A stretch of 64,000 bases of DNA from positions 1-64,000 of the forward strand of contig CAXBNJ010000005.1 in assembly GCA_963977125.1 (NCBI GenBank), in the 5' to 3' direction. Source of the DNA: UBA2705 sp963977125. Its GTDB lineage: Bacteria > Pseudomonadota > Alphaproteobacteria > Micavibrionales > Micavibrionaceae. How positions within the stretch are numbered: the stretch's first letter is position 1; each line of letters begins with the position of its first letter. The notes under the pieces were generated by a model, which saw nothing but the letters and a program-made list of their open reading frames with translations, was not told where the DNA came from and did not search any database. The position numbers were made by a program, and so were the translations under genes. Positions 52,648 to 61,239 of this stretch are shown here, piece after piece.

Positions 52648-52977
52648 ATGAACATCAGTTTAACGCCAGTTTTTGAATTTGTTAAAAACCATTACGGTAA
52701 AGCCATCATCACCGCCGTGCTTGGCACAGGTGGCGCTTTTAGTTTTAATTATTTTGATAATGGTGACGCAGAATCTATTCAACGCGGCGCAGTGACCAAA
52801 GTGTTCAACCAAGAAGTTGCCGATACAACGCGCGGAGATTATTTATTTAATTACATGTTCTCCACCGATCAAGCGGCGCGTTATGAGGGCTGTGAACAGC
52901 GCGTAAAAGCCATTTATGACGCAGATGATCGCCAGAAAATCACATTGCTGATCAGCTGCATGAAAAACCAACCTTGA
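52648..52977 (+). CDS. small hypothetical protein with hydrophobic N-terminal segment
   Basis: A 109-aa protein, no family recognised. Residues 15-35 (GKAIITAVLGTGGAFSFNYF) look like a membrane helix or anchor; the rest (AVTKVFNQEV, YEGCEQRVKAIYDADDRQKI, ISCMKNQP) is soluble and helical with two cysteines 24 residues apart. The CEQ...SCM end resembles the C-terminal half of the neighbour at 52107. GGGAGAG ribosome site upstream of the ATG. Probably periplasmic-facing. Confidence 0.68.
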   Translation: MNISLTPVFEFVKNHYGKAIITAVLGTGGAFSFNYFDNGDAESIQRGAVTKVFNQEVADTTRGDYLFNYMFSTDQAARYEGCEQRVKAIYDADDRQKITLLISCMKNQP

Positions 52978-53032
52978 GCGTAAAGTCTATGCGCTGTAAA
53001 GGTTTAGATGAACAACAGAAACATGAACGCAT

Positions 53033-53605
53033 ATGAACCTTTATTTTCGCCTTATTCGCCTTATTCTTAGCCATTACTTCAAAAAGGCCCCGCGTAAGCT
53101 ATTAACACAGCAAAGCATATTGAACTTTAAAGTCTGGCCTTTCGATTTAGATATAAATGCCCATATGAATAATGCGCGGTATTTTGCGTTGATGGATTTA
53201 GGGCGTATGGATTTAATGCTGCAATGTGGGATGGTTAAAACGCTGATGCAAAAAAAATGGCTACCAGTTCTGGGTGCCAGCACAATCCGTTATCGCATTC
53301 CGCTGCTCCCCTTTCAAAAATTCACACTGACCAGTGACGTCAAATATTGGGATGAAAGCTGGTTTTACATGGAACAGCGTTTTATTATTCAAGGCGGTAA
53401 AAAACATGGCGCAGTCGCCGCTATAGCGCTGGTTAAAGGCAGTTTTTTTGATGGTGGGGACAGCAAGAAGCTTTTACCAACAGCGCGCGTATTTGAAACG
53501 GCCAAAGACCAACAAGGCACGCCGCCTGAACTTGATGATTACATGAAAAGCTGGATAAAAGCTGAAGCCGACCTACAAAAAGTCACGGCAAATCAAATTA
53601 AATAG
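53033..53605 (+). CDS. hotdog-fold thioesterase
   Basis: A 190-aa acyl-thioesterase-like protein (4HBT, THEM6-like). The sequence KVWPFDLDINAHMNNARYFALMDLGR holds the DxNxHMNN motif with the catalytic Asp region, and GASTIRYRIPL and VKYWDESWFYMEQRF follow the second half of the hotdog. An N-terminal helix of about 20 residues (LRLIRLILSHYF) may associate with membrane. Convergent with the next gene, with only 2 bases between stops. Substrate unknown. Confidence 0.83.
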   Translation: MNLYFRLIRLILSHYFKKAPRKLLTQQSILNFKVWPFDLDINAHMNNARYFALMDLGRMDLMLQCGMVKTLMQKKWLPVLGASTIRYRIPLLPFQKFTLTSDVKYWDESWFYMEQRFIIQGGKKHGAVAAIALVKGSFFDGGDSKKLLPTARVFETAKDQQGTPPELDDYMKSWIKAEADLQKVTANQIK

Positions 53606-53607
53606 AC

Positions 53608-54321
53608 TTAAAACTCAGCACGCACCGCAAAGCCAACGCCTGTTGAACCATCAGCCTCGCGGCTAATAGAGGGGCCCGCGCGGAAAGGCACGCCAAGGAC
53701 ATTTGTATCATGAAGCATTTGATTCTCGAGTTGAACCTGTCCAGCAGGACTTAACGTCGCTGTAAACACATTTGATAAACAACCCTTATCTAAAAAATCA
53801 TCACAATCACGCTCTTGTGATAAACGCATATCCAATTCGACTTGGCCATATACGCCCGTATCTTGCTCATGGGGCGCCTGTACATAGCCGATAAGGCCTT
53901 TGGCTTTCATACGGCCATCCATCAGTAATGTTTCCGCCTGCAGCGCTGCTGATGCGACTATGCCGCCGTAACGTGAGGCATACATAATATCAACAACGGC
54001 CTTTAGCTTAAGGTCATTATCGCCATGGTCCCCTGACTGCGATGCGATTTGGCCAGAGGCCTCAGAGTCTGTGGTTTCTTCCTTGTCTTTTTCAAAGAAA
54101 TTATATTCAGAATGGATACCAAGCTTATAATCACCATCAAAGGTCACACCGCCATAAAGCTCTGTGCTTAAATCACTTTCCGTTTCATGTCTAACGCCAC
54201 CACCGACAACTTGCTCATCTAAACCGGCAGGCTTTTTTAGGTTATCAACACTGAGATTACCGCCGCCAACAGCGCCTGTTACGGTCTCAAGAAATGGTTT
54301 TTTTTCTTCTTTATCGGACAT
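53608..54321 (-). CDS. beta-rich protein with outer-membrane-like end
   Basis: A 237-aa protein that I do not recognise. The second half has alternating hydrophobic strands (YGGIVASAALQAETLLMDGR, AKGLIGYVQAP, TGVYGQVELDMRL), and the protein ends VGFAVRAEF, an alternating strand with a C-terminal Phe as in outer-membrane barrels. There is no signal peptide: it starts MSDKEEKKPFLETV. Either the barrel look is misleading, or export uses a different route. Weakly exported proteins with this look exist, but I cannot name the family. Confidence 0.6.
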   Translation of the reverse strand: MSDKEEKKPFLETVTGAVGGGNLSVDNLKKPAGLDEQVVGGGVRHETESDLSTELYGGVTFDGDYKLGIHSEYNFFEKDKEETTDSEASGQIASQSGDHGDNDLKLKAVVDIMYASRYGGIVASAALQAETLLMDGRMKAKGLIGYVQAPHEQDTGVYGQVELDMRLSQERDCDDFLDKGCLSNVFTATLSPAGQVQLENQMLHDTNVLGVPFRAGPSISREADGSTGVGFAVRAEF

Positions 54322-54504
54322 ATATTGCCTTATTTTTATTTCTTATTCTCTAACATCCACCAGCTCACTTACATAGCCGTGCGCTAATATAGCCATAAAC
54401 TAAAAATACATGAAACTTATGAAAATATAATTAACTTGTGGACGTCAGTCCCCTCAGTCTCGGTCTATTATTGTGAAGCGCCGATAAACTGTTAAGATTC
54501 TAAT

Positions 54505-54945
54505 ATGAAACTCGTCATTGAACCAGACAGCATCGCAGCCGGATTTAAAACCGCGCAAGCCCCAGAACATCAGTTGTTACGCTTTTTGGCGAATGGTGAT
54601 TATAAATTATTACTCTCTGCCCCTTTATTATATGCCTATGAACAGAGCCTTTATGATAATCGGCACAGTCTTAACCTTAAATTTCGCGAGATAGAAGAAG
54701 CCTTATCTTTTATCGCTGAGCGCGCTGAATATGTGCCTTGTCATGCCCTATGGCACGCCGTGATGAATAAACCGGAAAAAGACCTAAGCGTTGCTTGTGC
54801 TTATATAGGCGGCGCCGATGCATTAATTGTTTTACGCCCCGATTTATACAAACAAGCCAAAACCACATTAAACCTAACGGTTTTAAGTGCCAAAAAATCA
54901 CTCAAATTATTCGAGCCTCCAAAAACCAAAAGAAAGGCTGCCTAA
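54505..54945 (+). CDS. PIN-domain toxin-like protein, degenerate active site
   Basis: A 146-aa protein of the PIN_3/COG1569 type, partner of the ribbon-helix-helix protein 3 bases downstream. PIN domains are RNases with three or four acidic residues around Mg2+. Fold-level features: MKLVIEPDSIAAGF (usually VLDTNV), LLSAPLLYAYEQSL with the second acidic position, and KDLSVACAYIGGADALIVL with the third. The first acidic residue is Glu instead of Asp and the following Thr-Asn is Pro-Asp, while VTGD near the end is replaced by LRPD. Activity may be reduced or lost. Toxin gene first, antitoxin second, unlike most VapBC pairs. Confidence 0.68.
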   Translation: MKLVIEPDSIAAGFKTAQAPEHQLLRFLANGDYKLLLSAPLLYAYEQSLYDNRHSLNLKFREIEEALSFIAERAEYVPCHALWHAVMNKPEKDLSVACAYIGGADALIVLRPDLYKQAKTTLNLTVLSAKKSLKLFEPPKTKRKAA

Positions 54946-54948
54946 ACG

Positions 54949-55161
54949 ATGAGCCAATATCCTTTACGACTACCTGAATCGTTAATGCGCGCCACAAAAC
55001 GCGCTGCAAAAGCCGATAAGACGTCAATTAATCAGTTTATTATTACCGCGATTGCTGAAAAAGTCGCGGCGCTAGAAACAGAAGCGATGCTAGGCAAACG
55101 CGCCGTCATGGCTGACCGCGCAGCTTTCATCAAGCTTCTTGATAAAGTCAGTAATGAGTAA
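54949..55161 (+). CDS. ribbon-helix-helix antitoxin-like protein
   Basis: A 70-aa protein with Arc/HicB-type RHH: YPLRLPESLMRATKRAAKADKTSINQFIITAIAEKV, where the strand PLRLP and the helices give the fold. The C-terminal tail (AMLGKRAVMADRAAFIKLLDKV) is a likely toxin-binding segment. It is 3 bases after the PIN gene, so the two are one operon and RHH dimers probably bind the operon promoter. The end has a short TAATGAG tandem repeat around the stop. Confidence 0.75.
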   Translation: MSQYPLRLPESLMRATKRAAKADKTSINQFIITAIAEKVAALETEAMLGKRAVMADRAAFIKLLDKVSNE

Positions 55162-55217
55162 TGAGTAATAAATCATAAAAAGAAGAATAAACGACATAAA
55201 AAATTGAGGTGAGCCCC

Positions 55218-55565
55218 ATGAATATAACCATCTATCACAACCCCAAATGCAGTAAGTCTCGCCAAGCTTTAGCGCTGCTCACAGATAGAAATATCGTGCC
55301 TGAGATTATTGAATACACTAAAGATCTTTTATCAGAAGGCCAAATCCGCGCCCTTGCAGAAAGACTAAACTGCAGCGAAACGCCGCGCGATATGATGCGC
55401 TGCAAAGAAGCTGATTATAAGGAAAATAATTTAGCTGAGGCTGATAATGACGCCTTATTCAAAGCCATGGCCAAACACCCCAAACTTATTGAACGTCCAA
55501 TTATCATCACGGATAAAGGCGCAGTAATCGCCCGTCCACCAGAAAACCTTTTGGCGTTACTCTAA
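55218..55565 (+). CDS. ArsC-family reductase
   Basis: Thioredoxin-fold ArsC/Spx group protein of 115 aa, starting at the ATG at 55218 with GAGGTGA upstream. The nucleophile is in HNPKCSKS (Cys11), followed by a conserved basic and aromatic pattern, SETPRDMMRCKEADY and ERPIIITDKGAVIARPPENLL. This is the glutaredoxin-dependent arsenate reductase form; many such genes are general stress proteins of the YffB type. No ars operon genes (arsB, arsR) are adjacent, so a detoxification role is uncertain. Confidence 0.87.
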   Translation: MNITIYHNPKCSKSRQALALLTDRNIVPEIIEYTKDLLSEGQIRALAERLNCSETPRDMMRCKEADYKENNLAEADNDALFKAMAKHPKLIERPIIITDKGAVIARPPENLLALL

Positions 55566-55589
55566 CGCTGTATGGCTCTGGTTTAAAAC

Positions 55590-56264
55590 TTAATGCGCGT
55601 TAGCCGGCACGACGGTCAGGTCAATAGCATAGAGCATATTCACCGCCGCTTTAGCTGCGCCACCCTTATGCGTGTTCAAATAGTGACTTGCATTTAAAAA
55701 GTTACAGCCATATTGCACATAGCTCTGACAATCAACATTATTAAGCTCTATTGCGCTCATCACCGTGCAGCTTAAGTTTTGTTTGAGTTTTAGAATTTCT
55801 TGCACGCTAAATTTATTAGAAAATATAGCGAGGTCAATTTCTTCAATAAGCTCTTCTTCTGCATCAACATGCAGAGCGATAATCGGGTCGTCACCAATGC
55901 TCTCACGTGCGGCCTTTGCTTTGTTAACATCACTAAAGACAATGCCGTCAGCTTTAGCTTTCGCCGCCAAAGACAGTGAATCGCGCACAAGCAAAACTAG
56001 ACCATTATGCGCGGTAATAACCTGCAGGCCTTGTAATATCTTCAAAGAATCTTCACCGCCACCAAGTGGCACAAATTCAATAATATGGGCATTTTTTTCG
56101 TAAGGCGCTGCATTAATTGCTAAAATCGCGAGGCGTAAATCGCGAACCATATCCAAGGCCGCTTTTTCATCACCCACGCCAAAGGCGCTCTCATCAATGC
56201 TCCAAAACAAGCCTGATGGCGGTGCGCCTTTTTTCTTTTTCTTATTCCAGTTTTCTTCGCTCAT
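55590..56264 (-). CDS. ThiE-like (TIM-barrel) protein, divergent
   Basis: A 224-aa protein with weak resemblance to thiamine-phosphate synthase: the strand LRLAILAINA is followed by GLQVITAHNGLVLLVRD, then SLAAKAKADGIVFSD (ThiE: ADGVHLGQ) and ARESIGDDPIIALHV. The Lys and Asp pairs of ThiE that bind pyrophosphate are not clearly preserved, so it may have lost that activity. N terminus has a basic cluster (NKKKKKGAPP). Cotranscribed with the ABC exporter genes upstream (13-base gap) but the functional link is unclear. Confidence 0.65.
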   Translation of the reverse strand: MSEENWNKKKKKGAPPSGLFWSIDESAFGVGDEKAALDMVRDLRLAILAINAAPYEKNAHIIEFVPLGGGEDSLKILQGLQVITAHNGLVLLVRDSLSLAAKAKADGIVFSDVNKAKAARESIGDDPIIALHVDAEEELIEEIDLAIFSNKFSVQEILKLKQNLSCTVMSAIELNNVDCQSYVQYGCNFLNASHYLNTHKGGAAKAAVNMLYAIDLTVVPANAH

Positions 56265-56277
56265 ATCTTAAAACCCA

Positions 56278-57081
56278 TCACATAAATGCATTTCCACTTT
56301 TATACTGTTCTAGACCTTTATAGAAAACCAACCGCGCAATCAAGGCAAAAACCAGCGTTGCGCCATACAGAGGCACAAACAATAACAAATTATGCGTCAT
56401 AAATATGCTGACAGGTAACAGCCCCATAAAGCCAACAGGCAAGACTGTAAATATAAAAACCTTTGCCGCTAAAGGAAAGCCATGCTGAGGCATAGAAGAC
56501 AAAATTATAATGAATTCAAATAATGAATCCGATAACGACGCCGAATTTGTCTTCCAAAACCCAATAGACTGCACAATCACAATCAGCGAAGCGAGTAAAA
56601 TAGAGGTCGCGCTCACCGCTGCGAAGAATAATGCCCACTCACTTATATTAAAACCTGAAACATAGGCCATAAGAGCGAGCCCCGTAAGCATATCCCCCAA
56701 GCCTGCGACGCGTGAATGAGAGAATATAGCCGAAATAAGCACATCCCCAGGTCGGCATAGAAAATTATCTAATCCACCACTATCCACCGTGTAATTAAGC
56801 GTGTAAGCACCGCCGCAAAAAACCGAAGCCGCCCCAAAGGAAAAACAAACCAATGCGGTCAGCACCATCATTTCACGCAAAGTCCAGCCATAAAGATTAT
56901 CGGCATAATTGAAAAACATCACCCAGATCATCATAAATATAATATTCTGAATAAACATAAAGATCACAGGTACATAAGCCCCCTTACCTTCGCTTAATGC
57001 GGATAGTAAGTTAGCCTTTAAAACCGTACGAACAAAATCGCCTTGGTTCATTTTCTTTACATGGCTTGGTTGCTGTTTCAT
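56278..57081 (-). CDS. ABC-2 type exporter permease (second subunit)
   Basis: A 267-aa membrane protein with 6 helices, of the COG3694/ABC-2 type. The stretch NFLCRPGDVLISAIFSHSRV after helix 3 matches the conserved cytoplasmic loop 'GxLDxxLxRPxxxL' of such permeases. It pairs with the permease just upstream and the ATPase to give an exporter of unknown substrate, similar to the multigene daunorubicin-like family. The gap to the preceding gene is 4 bases. Confidence 0.83.
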   Translation of the reverse strand: MKQQPSHVKKMNQGDFVRTVLKANLLSALSEGKGAYVPVIFMFIQNIIFMMIWVMFFNYADNLYGWTLREMMVLTALVCFSFGAASVFCGGAYTLNYTVDSGGLDNFLCRPGDVLISAIFSHSRVAGLGDMLTGLALMAYVSGFNISEWALFFAAVSATSILLASLIVIVQSIGFWKTNSASLSDSLFEFIIILSSMPQHGFPLAAKVFIFTVLPVGFMGLLPVSIFMTHNLLLFVPLYGATLVFALIARLVFYKGLEQYKSGNAFM

Positions 57082-57085
57082 TATC

Positions 57086-57952
57086 TTATCCTCCCACTAT
57101 AGCTACGCGGCGGACAGCGCAGCGATGGACTAATAAACTTAGGCCGAGCAAGAACGTCATCCAAAAAGTTTGAATAACGATCATCATCATTGCGCTATAG
57201 GGCAATGTATTCAGCATAGTACTGCCCGGCATGAAAAATACGGCTGTAAATGGTAGGAACTGCGTAATTTTATAAAAAATTTCAGGATAAAGCGTTAAAG
57301 GAAACAGCAAGCCCCCCAAAAGAAAGCAGAGTTTTTGTGTGATCCAATAAGCGGGCGAGGATTCACCAATCCATAGAGCTGCTGCCCCCACCATATAATT
57401 TAAACACACAAAACAAAACAAGGCTTCCATGACCATAATAAGGCTCAGTATAATTTGGCCAAAATCTGGTTGCCATACACCTGTTATTAAATAGGCGCTT
57501 AATAAAGCCAGCGGATAGAAAAGTGTCATTTGCCCCATAGCACGGCCAAAGCAATTCGCGATCATACGGCAATGATAAGATACGGGGCGTATAAGTGAGG
57601 GGGAAAAATTACCATTCTTAATATCGACATACATATCATAAAACAAATAGCCTGCGCAGAAAACAACAGCTTCAGTGATCGCGATATACCAAACCAAGCC
57701 TGCCCGATCATAATCGCCACCACCGAGAATATCAGTCGGCACCATGCCCCATAGAATATTCCAAACCCAGACAAGCATCAAAAAAGACATGAACTTGCCA
57801 ATCATATGCAGCCCATCTTTTATCCGCTCCAAATATCCAGTTTTGAAAAAAAGCCAACCCGACGCGCCATAACAGCTTAAGTGCTCATATGACCGTCTCG
57901 TTTTTTTATTATTCGCATTTACTGCATTTCCCTGTTCAGCCCGCATTTTCAT
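57086..57952 (-). CDS. ABC-2 type exporter permease (first subunit)
   Basis: A membrane protein of about 288 aa, with 6 helices, of the COG4587 type. IKNGNFSPSLIRPVSYH is the conserved loop after helix 2, matching the partner permease. I start it at the ATG at 57952, with AGGA upstream, so it overlaps the ATPase stop by 17 bases; an ATG two codons later is equally likely. The frame can be read 19 codons upstream, all inside the ATPase gene. Works as heterodimer with the product of 56278-57081. Confidence 0.8.
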   Translation of the reverse strand: MKMRAEQGNAVNANNKKTRRSYEHLSCYGASGWLFFKTGYLERIKDGLHMIGKFMSFLMLVWVWNILWGMVPTDILGGGDYDRAGLVWYIAITEAVVFCAGYLFYDMYVDIKNGNFSPSLIRPVSYHCRMIANCFGRAMGQMTLFYPLALLSAYLITGVWQPDFGQIILSLIMVMEALFCFVCLNYMVGAAALWIGESSPAYWITQKLCFLLGGLLFPLTLYPEIFYKITQFLPFTAVFFMPGSTMLNTLPYSAMMMIVIQTFWMTFLLGLSLLVHRCAVRRVAIVGG

Positions 57953-58931
57953 GTGGTCCTGTAATTTCGGCTTGCGCCGATTGAACATAGAGCAGCTGTA
58001 TAAGCGCATCGAGTGGCATATTCTCTACTGAGAAATCTTGGATGTTAAAACGCGTTAGAATATCCGCGGTAACCCCACGTAAAGAGACTTGATTACGGTC
58101 TATTTTAATTTGTACTTTATGCTCATTTTGCAAATCAATAGCGCAGCCATCAGGCAAACTATCAACATCAATCGGCGCATCGCTATGCAGCGTTAATATC
58201 TTAAAGCGGTCAAAATCAGCGCGCAATGTCGTTAAAGGCGCATCTTGTTTAAGGGCGCCGTGATCAATCATGATTACGCGCTCGCATATTTCTTCAATGT
58301 CGCCGCTATCATGGCTGGTGAGCATAATCGTCGCTTTTTCTTCGCGCCCCAAGACCTTCAAATTATTACGCAGCGCAATTTTTGAATCGATATCAAGGCC
58401 AATTGTCGGCTCATCAAGGAAGATGATTTTAGGGCTATGCAGTAGTGACGCCGCAATTTCGCAGCGCATACGCTGGCCTAATGATAATGAACGCGCAGGC
58501 TGATTAATAAATGCCTTCAGATCAAGCATATCATCAAGTATGGCTATGCGTGCTGTCAATTCTGCGCCTTTAACCCCATACATAGAGCCCAGTAATGCAA
58601 AGCTATCTCGAACCGATAAATTCGCCCATAGCTGCGAGCGTTGACCAAAGACCACACCGATTTCACGCGCCAGTAAGCTACGCTGTTTCCATGGTACGAA
58701 GCCTGCAATTTCTGCCGTCCCTGCATCAGGGTAAAGAATACCCGTCAACATTTTTAAAGTCGTAGATTTACCTGCACCATTAGGGCCGATAAAAGCGACA
58801 GATTCGCCCGCATCAATCGAAAAACTAATATCTTTAACCGCTTCAAAGGTCGTTTTTTGGCGCTTAAAAAATCCAGTCTTTTTAAAACTGTCAAAATTTT
58901 TGCCCAGATGCTCAACGCTAATAATACTCAT
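57936..58931 (-). CDS. ABC exporter ATP-binding protein (COG4586-like)
   Basis: ATPase of 331 aa for the two ABC-2 permeases. Walker A GPNGAGKST near residue 51, ABC signature LSLGQRMRCEIA, Walker B IIFLDEPTIGLD, H-loop LTSHD. The residues after the ATPase core (about 235-320) form the accessory domain typical of COG4586. Upstream stretch KTGFFKRQKTTFEAVKDISF is family-typical. First gene of the operon, with the GNAT gene further upstream. Substrate unknown; the group includes daunorubicin/oligosaccharide exporters. Confidence 0.9.
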   Translation of the reverse strand: MSIISVEHLGKNFDSFKKTGFFKRQKTTFEAVKDISFSIDAGESVAFIGPNGAGKSTTLKMLTGILYPDAGTAEIAGFVPWKQRSLLAREIGVVFGQRSQLWANLSVRDSFALLGSMYGVKGAELTARIAILDDMLDLKAFINQPARSLSLGQRMRCEIAASLLHSPKIIFLDEPTIGLDIDSKIALRNNLKVLGREEKATIMLTSHDSGDIEEICERVIMIDHGALKQDAPLTTLRADFDRFKILTLHSDAPIDVDSLPDGCAIDLQNEHKVQIKIDRNQVSLRGVTADILTRFNIQDFSVENMPLDALIQLLYVQSAQAEITGPHENAG

Positions 58932-58996
58932 ATTTATTCTAACTAACTTTACTCTTACTAACTCAAATACGGCACAGATAAATGCCCCATGCGCAG

Positions 58997-59401
58997 TTAA
59001 TCCATAAAATAGGGACTAACGGACTCATAATATCTATAAGAGCCATCTTGTGAAAGCTTATTTAATGAAGAAAAACCAACCCGACGTAATGAATATTCTG
59101 CCGCCAAATTGCGATTAGGCGCTTTAGCCAATAATTTGACCAAACCTAAATCTTCATAAGCATATTCTGAAAGACGCTTCATGGCTTCAATGCCATAGCC
59201 CCGTCCTTCATAATCGGCATCGATCGAAACATCGACTTCACCCAAAAGACCTTCATCGCTTGTTTTCATTACAAGGTTGATCGCCCCTATGTCTTCGCCG
59301 CTGGCTCTATCGCTCACAGTGAAACTCGCCGTTTGAGCACCACAGCGTTTTGTATTACTTAGCGTTAAGCGGCGTGAAAAGATATCTAGATACTCTGACA
59401 T
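58997..59401 (-). CDS. GNAT-family N-acetyltransferase
   Basis: A 134-aa acetyltransferase, starting at the ATG at 59401 with GGAGGAA 6 bases upstream; the frame is open 14 codons further. Conserved motif A is DADYEGRGYGIEAMKRLSEYAYEDL (R/Q-x-x-G-x-G/A type, split at 65-90), and the C-terminal KLLAKAPNRNLAAEYSLRRVGF follows motif B. It is of the RimJ/RimL-like type that modifies proteins or small amines. Acceptor unknown. Confidence 0.8.
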   Translation of the reverse strand: MSEYLDIFSRRLTLSNTKRCGAQTASFTVSDRASGEDIGAINLVMKTSDEGLLGEVDVSIDADYEGRGYGIEAMKRLSEYAYEDLGLVKLLAKAPNRNLAAEYSLRRVGFSSLNKLSQDGSYRYYESVSPYFMD

Positions 59402-59799
59402 AGTAATTCCTCCATTAAATCTTATGGAAGAGGTGATAATCAATAGTCTTATAAAAAGGGGGGATTTGATTGTCAGCTCTTCCGTTTGGTATGAGCTGAC
59501 ATTTATTAAATACGTATTTTATAAATTACAGCTCCGAATGCATCGGTTTATGATTCGCTTGGTTACAGCGTGGCATAATCGCACAAATATGCAGCGCATA
59601 AGACGCGAGACGAGGCCATGAAATATTCATGCCATTCGTCTGGTTTGTCTGTGCTGTCATTGTGCAAAACTGCATAATCAAAATCCGTTGCTAGCATTTC
59701 AGCTAAGCTTAAAATCTATATCGCAAAAACACATTATTATGTTTTCGCTTATCTTTAGGAAAACATATACTGCAGTGCAAAATCAAGATATTTTTTAAA
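59402..59799. other. gene-free stretch between GNAT gene and DotF terminator
   Basis: About 400 bases with no credible gene; AT-rich. Contains a 9-bp inverted repeat (see next entry), an A5G6 tract at about 59454-59464 like that in the repeat at 24373, and a 7-bp repeat TGTTTTC/GAAAACA at about 59737-59765. The GNAT promoter must lie here. Confidence 0.5.
59471..59501. repeat. 9-bp inverted repeat
   Basis: TGTCAGCTC (59471-59479) and GAGCTGACA (59493-59501) with a 13-base spacer, perfect; weak T-tract on the + strand. May be an operator or a terminator for an upstream + strand transcript that I cannot see. Confidence 0.6.
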
Positions 59800-59842
59800 A
59801 TAAAATAAAAACGCCCCGCAAACATCGTGTCTGCAGGGCGTA
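59800..59842 (-). terminator. terminator of the dotF-like gene
   Basis: On the minus strand TACGCCCTGCA pairs with TGCGGGGCGT around a 10-base loop, then TTTTTATTTT. Located 50 bases after the dotF-like stop. Confidence 0.85.
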
Positions 59843-59892
59843 TTTTAGGGCATTAAAGCCTGTGTTTAAAGCCTCAGTAAAGGCTGGTATAT

Positions 59893-61194
59893 TTATTGAG
59901 TAACTATGCCATCTTCGCCGCGTACCGTCCACACGCCATTCTCTAGGCCAATTGACATGACACGACCAAGACCTTTGACTGTGTCCCCAACTGTCACTTT
60001 CAATATATCCGTTTGGCCTTCTTTAGCGATCCACGCGGTATTTTGCGCAATCCCCTTCAGAACCCACTTACCTGATGGCGCAGCTTTCTTAGTTGGCGCA
60101 TGCGACTGATATCTCTCAACAGATGAAGCCTTCGGTAATGCAGGGGCCTTTTGAGTTTGTTGCCCATTACTCGAATGAACCGCGCCCATTTGTCCCTTAA
60201 TTGATTTGAGTTCTCTGGACAAGGCCGAAACATCTTTATTGCTTGATTTAACCTTTGATAAATCGCGTTCCAATTGAGCAATACGATTAACAATCTGATC
60301 CATCTGAGAGGCGACACCATCAAGCTTAGCAAGAACGGCATCCGTATCAGCGCCTGAAGATATATTGCTCTCGCTTTCACTCGCTACAGGTGCAGGAGCT
60401 AGCGTTGGCGCTTTAATTTGAGTGGGCACAGGAGCCGAAACAGGTGAGGACGCGCCTACTGGCTCAGGCATCTTCATAGCAGGCATAGATATCGCCGCCG
60501 GTGCGTCTGGTGCAGCAACAAGATCTGGCGCGCTCATTACCGGCGCAAAATCATCCATCCCCATATCCATGTCAAGACTAGGCGCAGAAGGCGCGCTCAT
60601 GGCTGCGAAATCGGGCATAGGGACAAGATCTGCAGGCTCAACGCTTGGTGTTGGGCTGAAATCAGAATCCATTACCATTGTGTTGGGCATAGGGGGCATG
60701 GAAGCTGTATTGTCAATACCGCCGAAACCAGACATATCGGGCATTGATGGCGCATTATTTGTGTCAAACTCAGACAAGCTTGACATTTGGTCTCCCATGG
60801 AATCAGATGGTAAAGACGTTGCCATTTGAGAAATACCATTCGCTTCATTATTCATTGTAGCGTTCATGGCTGTATTTTGCGAAGCTGCAGCGATTTCCCC
60901 TGATGTATTATCAGTCGTTTTATTACCACCATTAAATACGGTGAAATATAGACCGCCTACGCCCGCCGCTATAATTAATAGCACGAGGAACAAACCGCCC
61001 TTACCGCTTTTTTTCTTCGTCGATACAGTTGTATCTGTTGTCTCAAACGAGCCAGATTCATCGTCCCAATCTTCAAACTCTTCATCCCAATCTTCGCCGT
61101 CAGCAGATTCACCGTCTAGCCCAGTATCAAGATCGTCATCCAGTTCATCGTCTAGATCGCCGAAATCATCCGTAAAATCTTTTTCATCACTCAT
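59893..61194 (-). CDS. DotF/IcmG-like T4BSS protein
   Basis: A 433-aa protein in the position where Dot/Icm loci carry icmG/dotF (IncI traP), just after dotG. It has a very acidic cytoplasmic N terminus (DDDLDTGL, EDWDEEFEDWDD), one membrane helix (about 67-88, GGLFLVLLIIAAGVGGLYF), a Met/Pro/Ser-rich linker, a short coiled coil (DGVASQMDQIVNRIAQLERDL) and a C-terminal beta domain ending ENGVWTVRGEDG. Start ATG at 61194 gives MSDEKDFTDDF, similar to the N terminus of the DotG homologue; an upstream GTG would add 6 codons. Identification rests on layout and gene order more than on residue identity. Confidence 0.7.
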   Translation of the reverse strand: MSDEKDFTDDFGDLDDELDDDLDTGLDGESADGEDWDEEFEDWDDESGSFETTDTTVSTKKKSGKGGLFLVLLIIAAGVGGLYFTVFNGGNKTTDNTSGEIAAASQNTAMNATMNNEANGISQMATSLPSDSMGDQMSSLSEFDTNNAPSMPDMSGFGGIDNTASMPPMPNTMVMDSDFSPTPSVEPADLVPMPDFAAMSAPSAPSLDMDMGMDDFAPVMSAPDLVAAPDAPAAISMPAMKMPEPVGASSPVSAPVPTQIKAPTLAPAPVASESESNISSGADTDAVLAKLDGVASQMDQIVNRIAQLERDLSKVKSSNKDVSALSRELKSIKGQMGAVHSSNGQQTQKAPALPKASSVERYQSHAPTKKAAPSGKWVLKGIAQNTAWIAKEGQTDILKVTVGDTVKGLGRVMSIGLENGVWTVRGEDGIVTQ

Positions 61195-61239
61195 CATGAT
61201 CGTAACTTTCACTCTATTTTAATTATGATTAGACCGTAT

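Noticed and set aside
59424..59621. 65-codon frame upstream of the GNAT gene
   Set aside because: It overlaps the 5' region of the acetyltransferase and contains an inverted repeat; no ribosome site or motif supports it.
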